DNA of 64,000 nt from Ktedonobacterales bacterium (GTDB lineage Bacteria; Chloroflexota; Ktedonobacteria; Ktedonobacterales; DATBGS01): NCBI GenBank assembly GCA_036557285.1, contig DATBHW010000011.1, forward strand, positions 96,657 through 160,656, given 5' to 3'. This document shows, piece after piece, positions 8,542 through 16,639 of the stretch. Under the pieces are notes generated by a model, which searched no databases, was not told where the DNA came from, and was given only the letters and a program-made list of their open reading frames with translations. Within the stretch, counting starts at the first letter, position 1. Each line of letters opens with the position of its first letter. The position numbers and the translations under genes are program-made.

Positions 8542-9930
8542 TTACCGCGATGGTTGAAGTTGGAGCGCAGGCAGCGGCATGCTGCCGTTGATGACATTCG
8601 TTTGTGGGTTGCTGTAGCGAATGCCCCCCATGACAATCATGAGCAGCATCAGGACAACCCCCAGGCTAATCAATGTCCATTGCGCGCCTCGGCCCATGTT
8701 GCCCCAGGTCCACTTCCTTGATTGGTTCCAATAGATGGGGAGAGTGAGCAAGGTGAGTGCTACAAAACCGATCAGGCAGACATATTTGACGGCCATTGAG
8801 CCAAGCACTGGAACGCTCGCCGGAATAATTCCCAGGATGGCAAGAATGCCCAGTGCCAGGAGCGCGGCATTGCAATAGCCCCGAGTCAGCCGTTCGCGCG
8901 AGGTAGGCGGCAGTTCTGCTCGTGCGCCTAGCTGCATAACTTGCCTTATAGTGCTATAGGTGCGCAGTTCCTCAACTGCGGGCGCGCCCACGCCAGCCTC
9001 AACGCGCATGGCTGTCAGCGCCTGCACACCTCGGCGCTCGATGACTCCGCGCCGGATGCTCAGCCACATATAGAGGTCGCTCAACACGAAGGTCAGACCG
9101 ACCAGTGCCATCTGAAGCAGCCACGCCCAGGCTTTATCACCAAGCATCATGCGGTAGAACGTCGCTGGACTGCCCGTCTGGATACGCAGCACATAGAAAT
9201 AGCCAACCAGCGGCTGCAACAGCTCAAAACCGAAGCCCCAGAGGAAGCCATAGTGAGCGACCCAATGATAATAGGCTTTGTCCAGCGAACTGCTGCGTCT
9301 GCGCTTGCGGAACGCGCGCCAGCCGCCCCAGGCAGCGAGCAGAAAACCGGCGTATGAAACATTGCCGATGAGGCGGTGAAAAAGTTCTGGCCCCCAGGTG
9401 GCGTTGAACGCCGCTTTGACGGCATCTCGACCATTCGGCGTGAGCATATAGGAGGTCCACATGGTAATGAGGACGATAAAGACTGTTTCGGCGAGGGCAT
9501 AGGTGTAGATAAGCGATTGATGCAGGACACGATGCCCCTCGCGCCTGGGCCAGAGATAGGCGTAAGCGATCAAGGAGATGGTCATGATAATCCAGGCAGC
9601 GAAGATAGCGAGCAATGGGGCGAAGAAGAGACTGGACATGATCGCCATTAAGCGAGGATAGAGGCCGAACATCAGGACCAGGCCAAAGACGGCCAGGGTT
9701 GCGCCAAATGAATAGGTTTGCGCCAGAAACCAGGCAAATGTCTTGGTGAATCGCTCCCAGGGCTGGCTCTGGCGACTGGGAGGAACGCTGCCGCTGACGG
9801 CCATGATGATGGCGGTTCCCATAATAAAGGCCACCAGCAGGATATGAAATTGCATGACGATGCCAATGGTAAAGCCATTGGGCAAGAATGGAAAATTGAT
9901 AGAGTTCGGTCCTAGATTTGGAACAGGCAT
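8542..9930 (-). CDS. CydA-like membrane subunit, second paralogue
   Basis: This 462-residue polytopic membrane protein is homologous to the 5089-6396 product: both share the GN(I/V)SYAGFL motif after a conserved His and the same helix pattern. Aligned by eye with CydA, the His19 equivalent (GIVMQFHILLVAF) and the His186 equivalent (ELFHRLIGNVSYAG) remain. The positions of Glu99 and Glu107, used for protons and haem in oxygen-reducing bd enzymes, are hydrophobic. The quinol loop and GRQPW are missing. It opens the respiratory part of the operon, 28 bases after the ABC permease. Two unlike CydA-type chains in one operon recall the CydA/CydA-prime arrangement, and a heterodimer is likely. Oxygen reduction by this chain looks unlikely. 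Confidence 0.75.
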   Translation of the reverse strand: MPVPNLGPNSINFPFLPNGFTIGIVMQFHILLVAFIMGTAIIMAVSGSVPPSRQSQPWERFTKTFAWFLAQTYSFGATLAVFGLVLMFGLYPRLMAIMSSLFFAPLLAIFAAWIIMTISLIAYAYLWPRREGHRVLHQSLIYTYALAETVFIVLITMWTSYMLTPNGRDAVKAAFNATWGPELFHRLIGNVSYAGFLLAAWGGWRAFRKRRRSSSLDKAYYHWVAHYGFLWGFGFELLQPLVGYFYVLRIQTGSPATFYRMMLGDKAWAWLLQMALVGLTFVLSDLYMWLSIRRGVIERRGVQALTAMRVEAGVGAPAVEELRTYSTIRQVMQLGARAELPPTSRERLTRGYCNAALLALGILAILGIIPASVPVLGSMAVKYVCLIGFVALTLLTLPIYWNQSRKWTWGNMGRGAQWTLISLGVVLMLLMIVMGGIRYSNPQTNVINGSMPLPALQLQPSR

Positions 9931-9958
9931 AGTTTCTTGCTCTTCTTGTCTTTCGCTG

Positions 9959-10810
9959 CTAGGTGATGTGTTTGATCTTGAACGCCGCGATGCTCATACC
10001 CAGGCTTGCCAGGAGGGCAAGTGCTCCGAAAGTCAGGCTATAGGCGAGCGGTGTGGCTGAGCCAGCCAGAAGCTGGCGCGCCAGCGTCACGGTATGGCTG
10101 ACAGGATTGAGCAGTGAAATGGTTCTCATCCAGCCCGGCAGCAGGTCATCTGGCAGCAGCGCGTTGCTGCCAAAGAGCAGCAGCAGAAAGAGAAACATCT
10201 CGATCAGCATCAATGCTTCGATGCTTTTGGTGAGCAGCGCGACCACATAGGAGAGCATGGCGAAGGCCAGGCTAAACACGGCCAGCAGCGCCAGCAGGCC
10301 GCACAGTGCAGACATCTGCGCCGTGATGGGGGTATGCAGCAGCGCCAGCAGGAGCAGCAAGACCAGCCCCTGGAGCAGTGTGCGCGAGCCATCGGCCACT
10401 GCTTTGCTCAGCAAGATGGCGCTGCGATGGATGGGAGCCGCCGCCAGGCGTTCCAGAAAGCCGGATTCGCGGTCCCCCAGCAGGCCAATTCCGGCAAACG
10501 ATGAGCCAAAAAGCGCCGCGATGACCAGCATGCCGGGCGCAAAGAAACTCAGCGATTGCATGCTGGAAAACCCTGGTGTCTGGTGGATGCTGGCGAAAAT
10601 CTGGCTCAGCAGCCAGAGCGTCACGGCAGGCAGCGCCAGCACCAGCGCCAGTACCAGCGGCAGGCGGAATGTTTTCTGCCAGGCCCGGCAAAAGAGCCAG
10701 AAGGTCTCAACCGCCAGCCTCCAGGCTGCCTCCATTATCGCTGCTGCGCTGGAGGGCTGCTGCGCTCTCGATGGTTGGTGGTTGTTCGCTAGGGTGCTTG
10801 ATTGTCTCAT
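9959..10810 (-). CDS. ABC-2 type transporter permease
   Basis: The 283-residue protein has about six hydrophobic segments (for example LVLALVLALPAVTLWLL, FFAPGMLVIAALFGSSF and LLQGLVLLLLLALL) and the ERLAAAPIHRSAILLSK cytoplasmic helix typical of ABC-2 permeases that work with DrrA/NodI-like ATPases. The start chosen is the ATG that overlaps the stop of the ATPase gene (ATGA), which implies translational coupling. A much longer open frame upstream merely runs through the ATPase gene in another frame. Together the two genes would form an exporter. The substrate is unknown; context next to a haem-containing complex allows a maturation role, but a drug or lipid exporter is equally possible. Confidence 0.88.
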   Translation of the reverse strand: MRQSSTLANNHQPSRAQQPSSAAAIMEAAWRLAVETFWLFCRAWQKTFRLPLVLALVLALPAVTLWLLSQIFASIHQTPGFSSMQSLSFFAPGMLVIAALFGSSFAGIGLLGDRESGFLERLAAAPIHRSAILLSKAVADGSRTLLQGLVLLLLLALLHTPITAQMSALCGLLALLAVFSLAFAMLSYVVALLTKSIEALMLIEMFLFLLLLFGSNALLPDDLLPGWMRTISLLNPVSHTVTLARQLLAGSATPLAYSLTFGALALLASLGMSIAAFKIKHIT

Positions 10811-11910
10811 CGCTGCTGATCCTGCTTGTAACGCCGCCGAAACGGCTGCTCTTTGTGGGATTTTTGATCTGGTGAGGGTAAAGCTGGCTCTCCAGCGAGG
10901 CTCTCGCTCGCTGCGAGCGGCTTGCCGGTGGCGCGGAAGAAAACGTCCTCCAGCGTTGGACGGCTGAGCGTTAGCCTGCGGAGCGCCAGCCCCGCCGTTT
11001 CCAGAAGCCGCGCTATATGTGGAATGGCCTCTGAGCCATCCATCACTTCGAGGCGCACGTATCCTTCGGCTTCTCCCTGGCTGGCTGAGCGGATGAATGG
11101 CTCGTGTTGAAGCAGGTGGTGCGTGCTGGCTGCCTGCTGCGGTTCGCCCATCTCCAGGGTGAGTATGTCTCCCTGAATCTGCGCTTTGAGCGCGGCTGGC
11201 GTGCCCTCCATGACTAGTCGGCCACGATCCAGAAAGACAACCCATTCACAATAGCGCTCGATCTCTTGCGTGTCGTGGCTGGCAGCTATGATGGTCAGCC
11301 CCTCTTGCTGGAGCGTCAGTAGATAGCGCCAGAGGGCGGCTTTTCCCGCTGTGTCAAGCCCGGTGGTTGGTTCATCCAGCAGCAGCGCATCTGGCTGATG
11401 AACAAGGCTGCACGCCAGCGCCAGACGCCGCCGCATCCCGCCGGAATAGTGGGCGGCCCGACGCCGGGCATGCTCGCTGAGGCCCAATAATTCCAGCAAA
11501 GCTCGTGTGCGCTGGTGTAAGTGGTTGCCGCTCAGCCTGTGCAGGCGTCCGGCAAGCAGGAGATTGCCTTGCCCGCTGAGATACTGGTCTATGCCGCTCT
11601 GCTGGGCCACGTAGCCGATGCGCCGACGCACCGCGATACTCTCGCCTGGGGCTGGCAAGCCGAAAAGCTCAATGTGGCCGCTAGTTGGCTGCAAGAGGCC
11701 CGCCAGCAGACGCAGCAGGCTCGTTTTGCCCGCGCCGTTTGGCCCCAGCACTCCTACGCACGCTCCGGGGGCAACCTCCAGACTGACGTTTTCCAGCGCG
11801 CGGGCGCCATCGCCAAAAACCAGGGATACCTCTGTAAGTCGCGCGATGCAAAGCTCTGCGGATGGAGTGATGCGCGGGGCATTGGCGGTGGTAAGATCAC
11901 TTATAGCCAT
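10807..11910 (-). CDS. ABC transporter ATP-binding protein (DrrA/NodI/CcmA-like)
   Basis: The 367-residue protein shows Walker A (GPNGAGKT, residues 56-63), the signature SGGMR (156-160), Walker B with DEP (176-181), a D-loop GLD and a switch His (ASHD). The 120-residue C-terminal extension contains a typical DrrA-type dimer region (LRRLTLSRPTLEDVFFRATGK). It energises export with the permease whose start overlaps its stop. Its own start overlaps the end of the Usp gene by 14 bases, so all three are translated from one message. The last 25 residues are basic and polar. Substrate unknown. Confidence 0.92.
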   Translation of the reverse strand: MAISDLTTANAPRITPSAELCIARLTEVSLVFGDGARALENVSLEVAPGACVGVLGPNGAGKTSLLRLLAGLLQPTSGHIELFGLPAPGESIAVRRRIGYVAQQSGIDQYLSGQGNLLLAGRLHRLSGNHLHQRTRALLELLGLSEHARRRAAHYSGGMRRRLALACSLVHQPDALLLDEPTTGLDTAGKAALWRYLLTLQQEGLTIIAASHDTQEIERYCEWVVFLDRGRLVMEGTPAALKAQIQGDILTLEMGEPQQAASTHHLLQHEPFIRSASQGEAEGYVRLEVMDGSEAIPHIARLLETAGLALRRLTLSRPTLEDVFFRATGKPLAASESLAGEPALPSPDQKSHKEQPFRRRYKQDQQR

Positions 11911-14518
11911 AGCGCCCCTCGTGAAAATCGCCGGTTGCCCGCCACTTAGCGATAACCTGATCGAGTACCGCGCCGGTCACTTCGCAGAATCCCATCTGCC
12001 GGGCGTTCCCTTCCACCGATTGGATGACCTGGCCCTTTACAAAGCCAGGCACGTTTGCGAGACGACGCTCAGCTTCGGCTGTCCAGAGCAGGCGCGGCTC
12101 GTTACGCTCGCGGATATGTTCGGAAACCTCGCCCCAGAGTTCGTACTTGACTTCCAGAGCTTCAGGAGTAATCAATCGGCCCAGGTTTTTCTTATAGGCC
12201 GTCCACTCCACACGCCAGCGAGTCAATTCGCGGCAAAAATCGGGGACTTCTTCCAGCTTTGCCAGCGCCTCGGCGGTCCAGACAAAATCATGTTCGTAGG
12301 TCTTTTCGCTGGCCGGGTGGCCGTAGCCGAGCTTCTTGCCCATCTGAGCGATGAACTCTGGTGTGACTTCATTCAGCCCTTTGCGTTCGGCGCGCTGGGC
12401 CGACAGATTTTCAACGAGTTCGGCTGCGCGCTCTGCGGACCCTTTCCCGCTGCTCTCGGATCGCTGGGCCAGCATATCAACGTGTTCCCGCGCCGCCTCG
12501 GTGAAAGCTGGTCGCTCAGCGGCCTCAGCCCCCCTTAGCGCCTCGCCTCTTGGAGTCTCTGTGTGTGGGATGGGGCAGGCTCCGTTTGTTACCGGGCTTT
12601 TCGCTTCTTTTTTCGGCGCTTTCTTCTGCTGGCGGGCGATTTTAGCCTCGACCATCTTGACCATCTCGCCTTTGGCAATCTCGATACCCTTTTCCACAAT
12701 GGGCAGCGTGATCGCGCTGGCCTGCTGCTCGTCGGCATGAGTGAGGATAATCTCTTCGGTCATTTCGCGCATGAAGCCTTCGGGAACGAGGGCCAGGCGC
12801 TGCCGCGCTTCAGGCGTCCAGGTGATTTGCGGGGATTCTGCCGCTGCTGCCTCTGCTTCGGCCTCCTGGCCGGTTGCAGAAAGGGCGAGCGGAGTGTTGG
12901 TGTGCAGGGCGCTGAGATCGCCGATGGTTTCTTGAACGATGGGGCTGGCGAAATCAACAGTCACGGCTGGCAGGCGCTGCACACGCGCCATTTTTTCGAT
13001 GCGCGCTTTGGCGCGGCGGCGCGCGTAGGCGTCCGTCATGGTCCAGAGCAGCTTCCTGGCGTCTTCAGTCCATTTCACCTTCACGCCGTCGAAGGTTTCC
13101 TCTTCAGAGATTGCTCCCTCTTGCGCGGCAGCCGTCTCGATGAGACGCTTATCAATCACGGTAAAGCGGACCGGACCAGAGTGGCAGACCGGACAGGCCA
13201 CCGGCAGCACATTGCGGGCGGCATAGCCGCATTCGCCGCAGATATAGGTGGCTCCCTGGTCGGCTGATTGGCTCTGTTCTTCAATGGCGATCTGCTTTGC
13301 GGCGACTCCCATAGCGCGGGCGGCTGATTCTGGCAGAATATCTCTGACGGCATCATCTACGATGCTGTTGGAGATAACAGAGTGTCCACGCTCCATAGCG
13401 TAGCGGTGAATGGCTGTGCGCGCGATGCCGCGCACGAAGGCTGGGACGCGCTCCATGCGGGCGCTGGCTTCGGGTGTCCAGGTAATGGTGGCTTCAGCGC
13501 GAATATCAATCTGGGGGACGTAGACGCTGCTGCATATCAGCACGTTGCACGAGACTTGCTGGAGCAGATTATGGCTGTTGCTGCCAATATCCATCTCCTG
13601 ACCGCTGTGGACGCCGATCCGCCCCATCACCAGCAGCCAGGGACGTTCGCGGCGGGTCCACTGGAGGGTTTTTTCCCAGGCTTTGCCGTCCATCAGCGTG
13701 ACTTTTAGTTCGACTCCCTCTTCAGTGGCGATGGTTCTGGCTATTTGCAGGTGCGATTCGTAGATTTTCGCCAGGCCGGTATCAATGATTTCTTCGTGAA
13801 GCTGCTCCTGTTCTTTGAAGCGGAAGACCTTCGACGCCTCCTGGGAAAGTACATTGACGATGCTGTTGAAGACAGAATAGTGCAGGTAGGGGTCATAGAC
13901 CGCAACCGCCTCGACGGGCCGGTTCAGGGCGCGGCCCAGTTCAAGAGCGGCTTTTAACCCGCCGAAGGACTGCGGGCTGCCATCAATGGCGACGGCAATA
14001 CTCCCCTCGGATTGGTCTTGCAGCGGGCGCGTATCTTTGATGACCAGCGTATCAGTCCTGATGCGACGGATGACACGCTCGCAGACGCTGCCGATCTGGC
14101 TCTCTTTCACCGCGCCCATGCCCAGCGCGCCCATAACGACGAGATCATAGCGGCTTTCTTCGATGTCCTTTACCAACTCCTGCCAGTTCTGGCCGTCAAA
14201 GGTTTTCGACTGGAAGGGAAGCTGTGCCAGGGCGCAGCGAGCTTCCATGACATCCAGGTAGGAGTCAGAGATGAGCCGCAAGCCGCGTGTAATCAGGGTA
14301 TCGTGAATCTTGCGCTGGCGCTCCAATTCCTGCTCGTCCTGATACTCTTCAGGGAGCGTGTACTCCATTTGCTTGAAGCGGTAATCGTGCATACGCGCGG
14401 CATAGACGTGGCTGCCAACCAGCCGAGAGCCAAAGGCGCGGGCGAGCGCGATGGCGAGATCAATAGAGGCATGGGAGTAATCAGAGTTATCCACCGGAAC
14501 ATAAATGGTATCGAACAT
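11897..14518 (-). CDS. Large tandem universal stress protein with zinc ribbon and five to six PCP_red-like repeats
   Basis: The 873-residue protein has two Usp domains (about 1-160 and 172-335). Both keep the ATP-binding pattern G-x2-G-x9-G-S (Gly130/133/143 and Gly299/302/312). A module beginning WTPEA or WTxxA follows repeatedly (about 345-392, 481-530, 565-613, 745-795, 810-860, with a weak copy near 670-730). It resembles the C-terminal PCP_red domain of light-independent protochlorophyllide reductase subunit B. Between copies 1 and 2 lies a zinc or rubredoxin-like knuckle (Cys427, 430, 442, 445). It starts after AAAGGAGG and overlaps the ABC ATPase gene. No chlorophyll-synthesis genes are nearby, so the role is open: redox or stress sensing, or assembly of the respiratory complex. 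Confidence 0.85.
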   Translation of the reverse strand: MFDTIYVPVDNSDYSHASIDLAIALARAFGSRLVGSHVYAARMHDYRFKQMEYTLPEEYQDEQELERQRKIHDTLITRGLRLISDSYLDVMEARCALAQLPFQSKTFDGQNWQELVKDIEESRYDLVVMGALGMGAVKESQIGSVCERVIRRIRTDTLVIKDTRPLQDQSEGSIAVAIDGSPQSFGGLKAALELGRALNRPVEAVAVYDPYLHYSVFNSIVNVLSQEASKVFRFKEQEQLHEEIIDTGLAKIYESHLQIARTIATEEGVELKVTLMDGKAWEKTLQWTRRERPWLLVMGRIGVHSGQEMDIGSNSHNLLQQVSCNVLICSSVYVPQIDIRAEATITWTPEASARMERVPAFVRGIARTAIHRYAMERGHSVISNSIVDDAVRDILPESAARAMGVAAKQIAIEEQSQSADQGATYICGECGYAARNVLPVACPVCHSGPVRFTVIDKRLIETAAAQEGAISEEETFDGVKVKWTEDARKLLWTMTDAYARRRAKARIEKMARVQRLPAVTVDFASPIVQETIGDLSALHTNTPLALSATGQEAEAEAAAAESPQITWTPEARQRLALVPEGFMREMTEEIILTHADEQQASAITLPIVEKGIEIAKGEMVKMVEAKIARQQKKAPKKEAKSPVTNGACPIPHTETPRGEALRGAEAAERPAFTEAAREHVDMLAQRSESSGKGSAERAAELVENLSAQRAERKGLNEVTPEFIAQMGKKLGYGHPASEKTYEHDFVWTAEALAKLEEVPDFCRELTRWRVEWTAYKKNLGRLITPEALEVKYELWGEVSEHIRERNEPRLLWTAEAERRLANVPGFVKGQVIQSVEGNARQMGFCEVTGAVLDQVIAKWRATGDFHEGRYGYK

Positions 14519-14532
14519 GGCGCCTCCTTTGG

Positions 14533-15135
14533 CTACATATCGGGCGGTGGGTCGTCCTCTGTTGGGAATGATTGGAATTCCAGCGTGAGGCCGCTCGTTT
14601 GTACAGGAAGATCAAAGACCAGTGAGCAGGGGTAACGTTTATTGGGCTGGAAGGTTGCTTTGAGAAAATTGGGAGTCTTTTGCCAGGATGCGAGCATAGC
14701 GGTGGTAGTGGCATCGCTTTTATGAGTGTTGAGCTGCGCGTCTTCGATCTGGAGCATATCAGCGGTGGGATGTTGGGGCTGATCGGTCGTATTCGTGAAA
14801 GTGAAGTCTATGACGACGAATTTCCCACGAGCCTTCACCATGTTGGAGCCTAACCGAAGTGTCAGGGCGGCGTGGGCGGCGCGAATGTTCCAGCGCGTGT
14901 TGCCAACGTCAAAAGTCTGGCCTATCTTGTGTGGCTGGTCCACTTGCTGTTGCAGGCTCATCATGTCGCGCATGAACGGGTCGCGCTGGAGGGTGCTCTG
15001 GTCAACGGTGCAACCGATGAGCAAGCCTCCTAGAACGATACCCAGTGCTGCCAGGCCAGGCGCACGGCGCCAACGGTGATGCCGAGCACGCTTGCGCCTG
15101 ATGAACCAGGGCGTGAATAGCCTCCACCTTCTCAT
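14533..15135 (-). CDS. DUF4352-like lipoprotein
   Basis: The 200-residue protein begins with a very basic N-terminus (MRRWRLFTPWFIRRKR) and a hydrophobic segment ending in a lipobox (GLLIGC), so it is probably lipid-anchored outside the membrane. The rest resembles DUF4352-type immunoglobulin-like domains: a GNTRWNIRAAHA segment, then GKFVVIDFTFTNTTDQP, which is the usual core strand of that family. The start chosen has GGAG upstream; a longer open frame exists but reads through a non-coding leader. It ends 14 bases before the Usp gene and probably opens this long transcription unit. Function unknown. Confidence 0.75.
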   Translation of the reverse strand: MRRWRLFTPWFIRRKRARHHRWRRAPGLAALGIVLGGLLIGCTVDQSTLQRDPFMRDMMSLQQQVDQPHKIGQTFDVGNTRWNIRAAHAALTLRLGSNMVKARGKFVVIDFTFTNTTDQPQHPTADMLQIEDAQLNTHKSDATTTAMLASWQKTPNFLKATFQPNKRYPCSLVFDLPVQTSGLTLEFQSFPTEDDPPPDM

Positions 15136-15272
15136 AGAGCAGTTCTCTCCACAGGTCTTGTGGTAGCCGTAAAACACGATGCAATGAATCGCTATGGCTC
15201 CAGTGTAGAGGGAGAAGGTAAATGGGGAAGGGAAAGAGGTGAATGCCGGGTAAACAGACTCTGGCGCGCCGG

Positions 15273-15329
15273 AGATGATGATCCGCTGAAGCGCCGTTTG
15301 GAAGGCGGCGCTCCAGCGGATCATCATCT
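15273..15329. repeat. Long hairpin element related to the one at 25634-25694
   Basis: The outer arms 15273-15288 and 15314-15329 are perfect complements (16 bp). After one mismatch the stem continues with GCGCCG paired to CGGCGC and two G-T pairs around a loop TGGAA. It shares the 13-base core GGAAGGCGGCGCT with the hairpin at 25.6 kb. It lies between the lipoprotein gene and the end of the TrkA gene, so it could end trkA transcription or be a dispersed REP-like element. No T-tract is seen. Confidence 0.7.
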
Positions 15330-15346
15330 GAGCCTCGTGTATTGGT

Positions 15347-16015
15347 TCAACTGCTGGTTGTACCCAAAATGGCTTCGCGCAGCGCCGTTTCGCCAACGTC
15401 TTTTACCAGGGCGAAGATCTGGTCTTCTGCCTGGATGATGCTTTCACCGCTGGGTACTATGTATTCCTGCCCACGCACGATGAGGATCACGTTACACTCA
15501 CCTGGCAGCTTAAGGGCTGCCAGGGTCTTACCGACGGCAGGAGATTGGGATGGGACGCTGACCTCGACAAACTCAAGGTCGGCGCGGCGAAGCGTCATGA
15601 GCGAGATAATGCTGTGATGGGGGATTTCGGCTTCAATCAACCGGAGAATGGTTTTGGTGGGACTTACGGTAATATCAATACCAAGTTTGGCGAAGATATG
15701 TTCATTCTTGGGGTTGTTGACGCGGGCGATAGTCTTGCGTACTTTGAAGCGTTCTTTTGCCATCTGGCAAATAACGAGATTGTCTTCGTCATCACCTGTT
15801 ACGGCAATGACAACATCGGCGCGACTGCACCCAACTTCGTCCAACGTGCGCGCCTCGCAGGCATCGCCACGCAAGACCGCCGAGCCTAGCTCATCCGAAA
15901 GGGTGTGGGCGCGCCGGGGGTCTTTGTCCAGCAACAGTACCTCGTGTCCCTGGGTAAGTAGCCCCTTGGTTACATAGTAGCCAATCTGGCCGCCACCACC
16001 AACGATAATATACAT
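15347..16015 (-). CDS. TrkA-type potassium channel regulator (RCK N and C domains)
   Basis: The 222-residue protein starts with a Rossmann nucleotide-binding motif (YIIVGGGGQIGYY) and an acidic strand end (LLLDKD), giving an RCK_N domain that binds NAD or ATP (about 1-120). It ends with an RCK_C domain (about 140-215, EFVEVSVPSQSPAVGKTLAALKLP). It is a cytoplasmic gating subunit for K+ uptake through a Trk/Ktr channel; no channel gene is in the window. It starts 12 bases after its shorter partner and has a good TAGGAGG site. Confidence 0.93.
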   Translation of the reverse strand: MYIIVGGGGQIGYYVTKGLLTQGHEVLLLDKDPRRAHTLSDELGSAVLRGDACEARTLDEVGCSRADVVIAVTGDDEDNLVICQMAKERFKVRKTIARVNNPKNEHIFAKLGIDITVSPTKTILRLIEAEIPHHSIISLMTLRRADLEFVEVSVPSQSPAVGKTLAALKLPGECNVILIVRGQEYIVPSGESIIQAEDQIFALVKDVGETALREAILGTTSS

Positions 16016-16027
16016 CGAAATAGCCTC

Positions 16028-16468
16028 CTAGCGGGTTCTGGACGCCGCGTTGGATGTTGGTTTTTCCACACTCTCCTCGATAGCTTCGCGGAAAAGCTCT
16101 GCTCCTACGAGTGTCGGGGAGATCACTTCAAGGCCCAGCTTTCGATAGACCTCAGTGCGGATAGGGTCGTAAATCCTGCAAATGACTTTGGGAACGGCAA
16201 AAACTTTTGTAGCAATCTGGCTTGCCATGATGTTGCGGTTATCACCGTTGGTGGTGGCGACAAAAACAGCCGCTTCTTCAATCCCCGCGCGACGCAGCAC
16301 TTCTTCATCAATGCCATCACCCATCATGGTTTGTCCGCCAAAGCTGCTTTCTAGTCGTTGAAACGCATCATTGTTGTAATCAATGACTGTCACTGTATGA
16401 CCTGCACGATCCATCATCATTGCCAGGGTCGCTCCAACGCGTCCGCAGCCCAGAATGATGATCTTCAT
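16028..16468 (-). CDS. TrkA-N (RCK_N only) protein
   Basis: This 146-residue protein has a nucleotide-binding Rossmann start (KIIILGCGRVGATLA), an acidic residue closing strand 2 (VIDYN) and a GDG segment (MMGDGIDEEVL). It stops after one RCK_N domain with a short tail and lacks the ligand-binding RCK_C domain. Paired short and long TrkA proteins in one operon suggest a mixed regulatory ring for one K+ channel (inference). It follows AGGAGG eight bases upstream of its ATG and probably heads the two-gene unit. Confidence 0.92.
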   Translation of the reverse strand: MKIIILGCGRVGATLAMMMDRAGHTVTVIDYNNDAFQRLESSFGGQTMMGDGIDEEVLRRAGIEEAAVFVATTNGDNRNIMASQIATKVFAVPKVICRIYDPIRTEVYRKLGLEVISPTLVGAELFREAIEESVEKPTSNAASRTR

Positions 16469-16639
16469 GATATTCCTCCTGTGGATTCAGGGATACATTA
16501 TCCCTATGTTCAGGAATGGAGAGGAGATACACGTTTAGTTCTTGGTGAAGCTTTTTGATCTTGGTGAAAAGGTAGGAAAGCTCCAGCGCACAGATTATAG
16601 CACGGGGAGATTCTGTCTGGATTACCCTCGCTGTCGCTT

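Noticed and set aside
10811..11245. N-terminal extension of the ABC permease frame (145 codons)
   Set aside because: It lies entirely within the ATPase gene in another frame and is low-complexity Ala/Ser/Arg; the ATGA-overlap start is far better.
9959..11910. Reading the ABC pair as CcmA/CcmB haem exporter
   Set aside because: No other cytochrome c maturation gene is present and the ATPase has a DrrA-type C-terminal extension; substrate left open.
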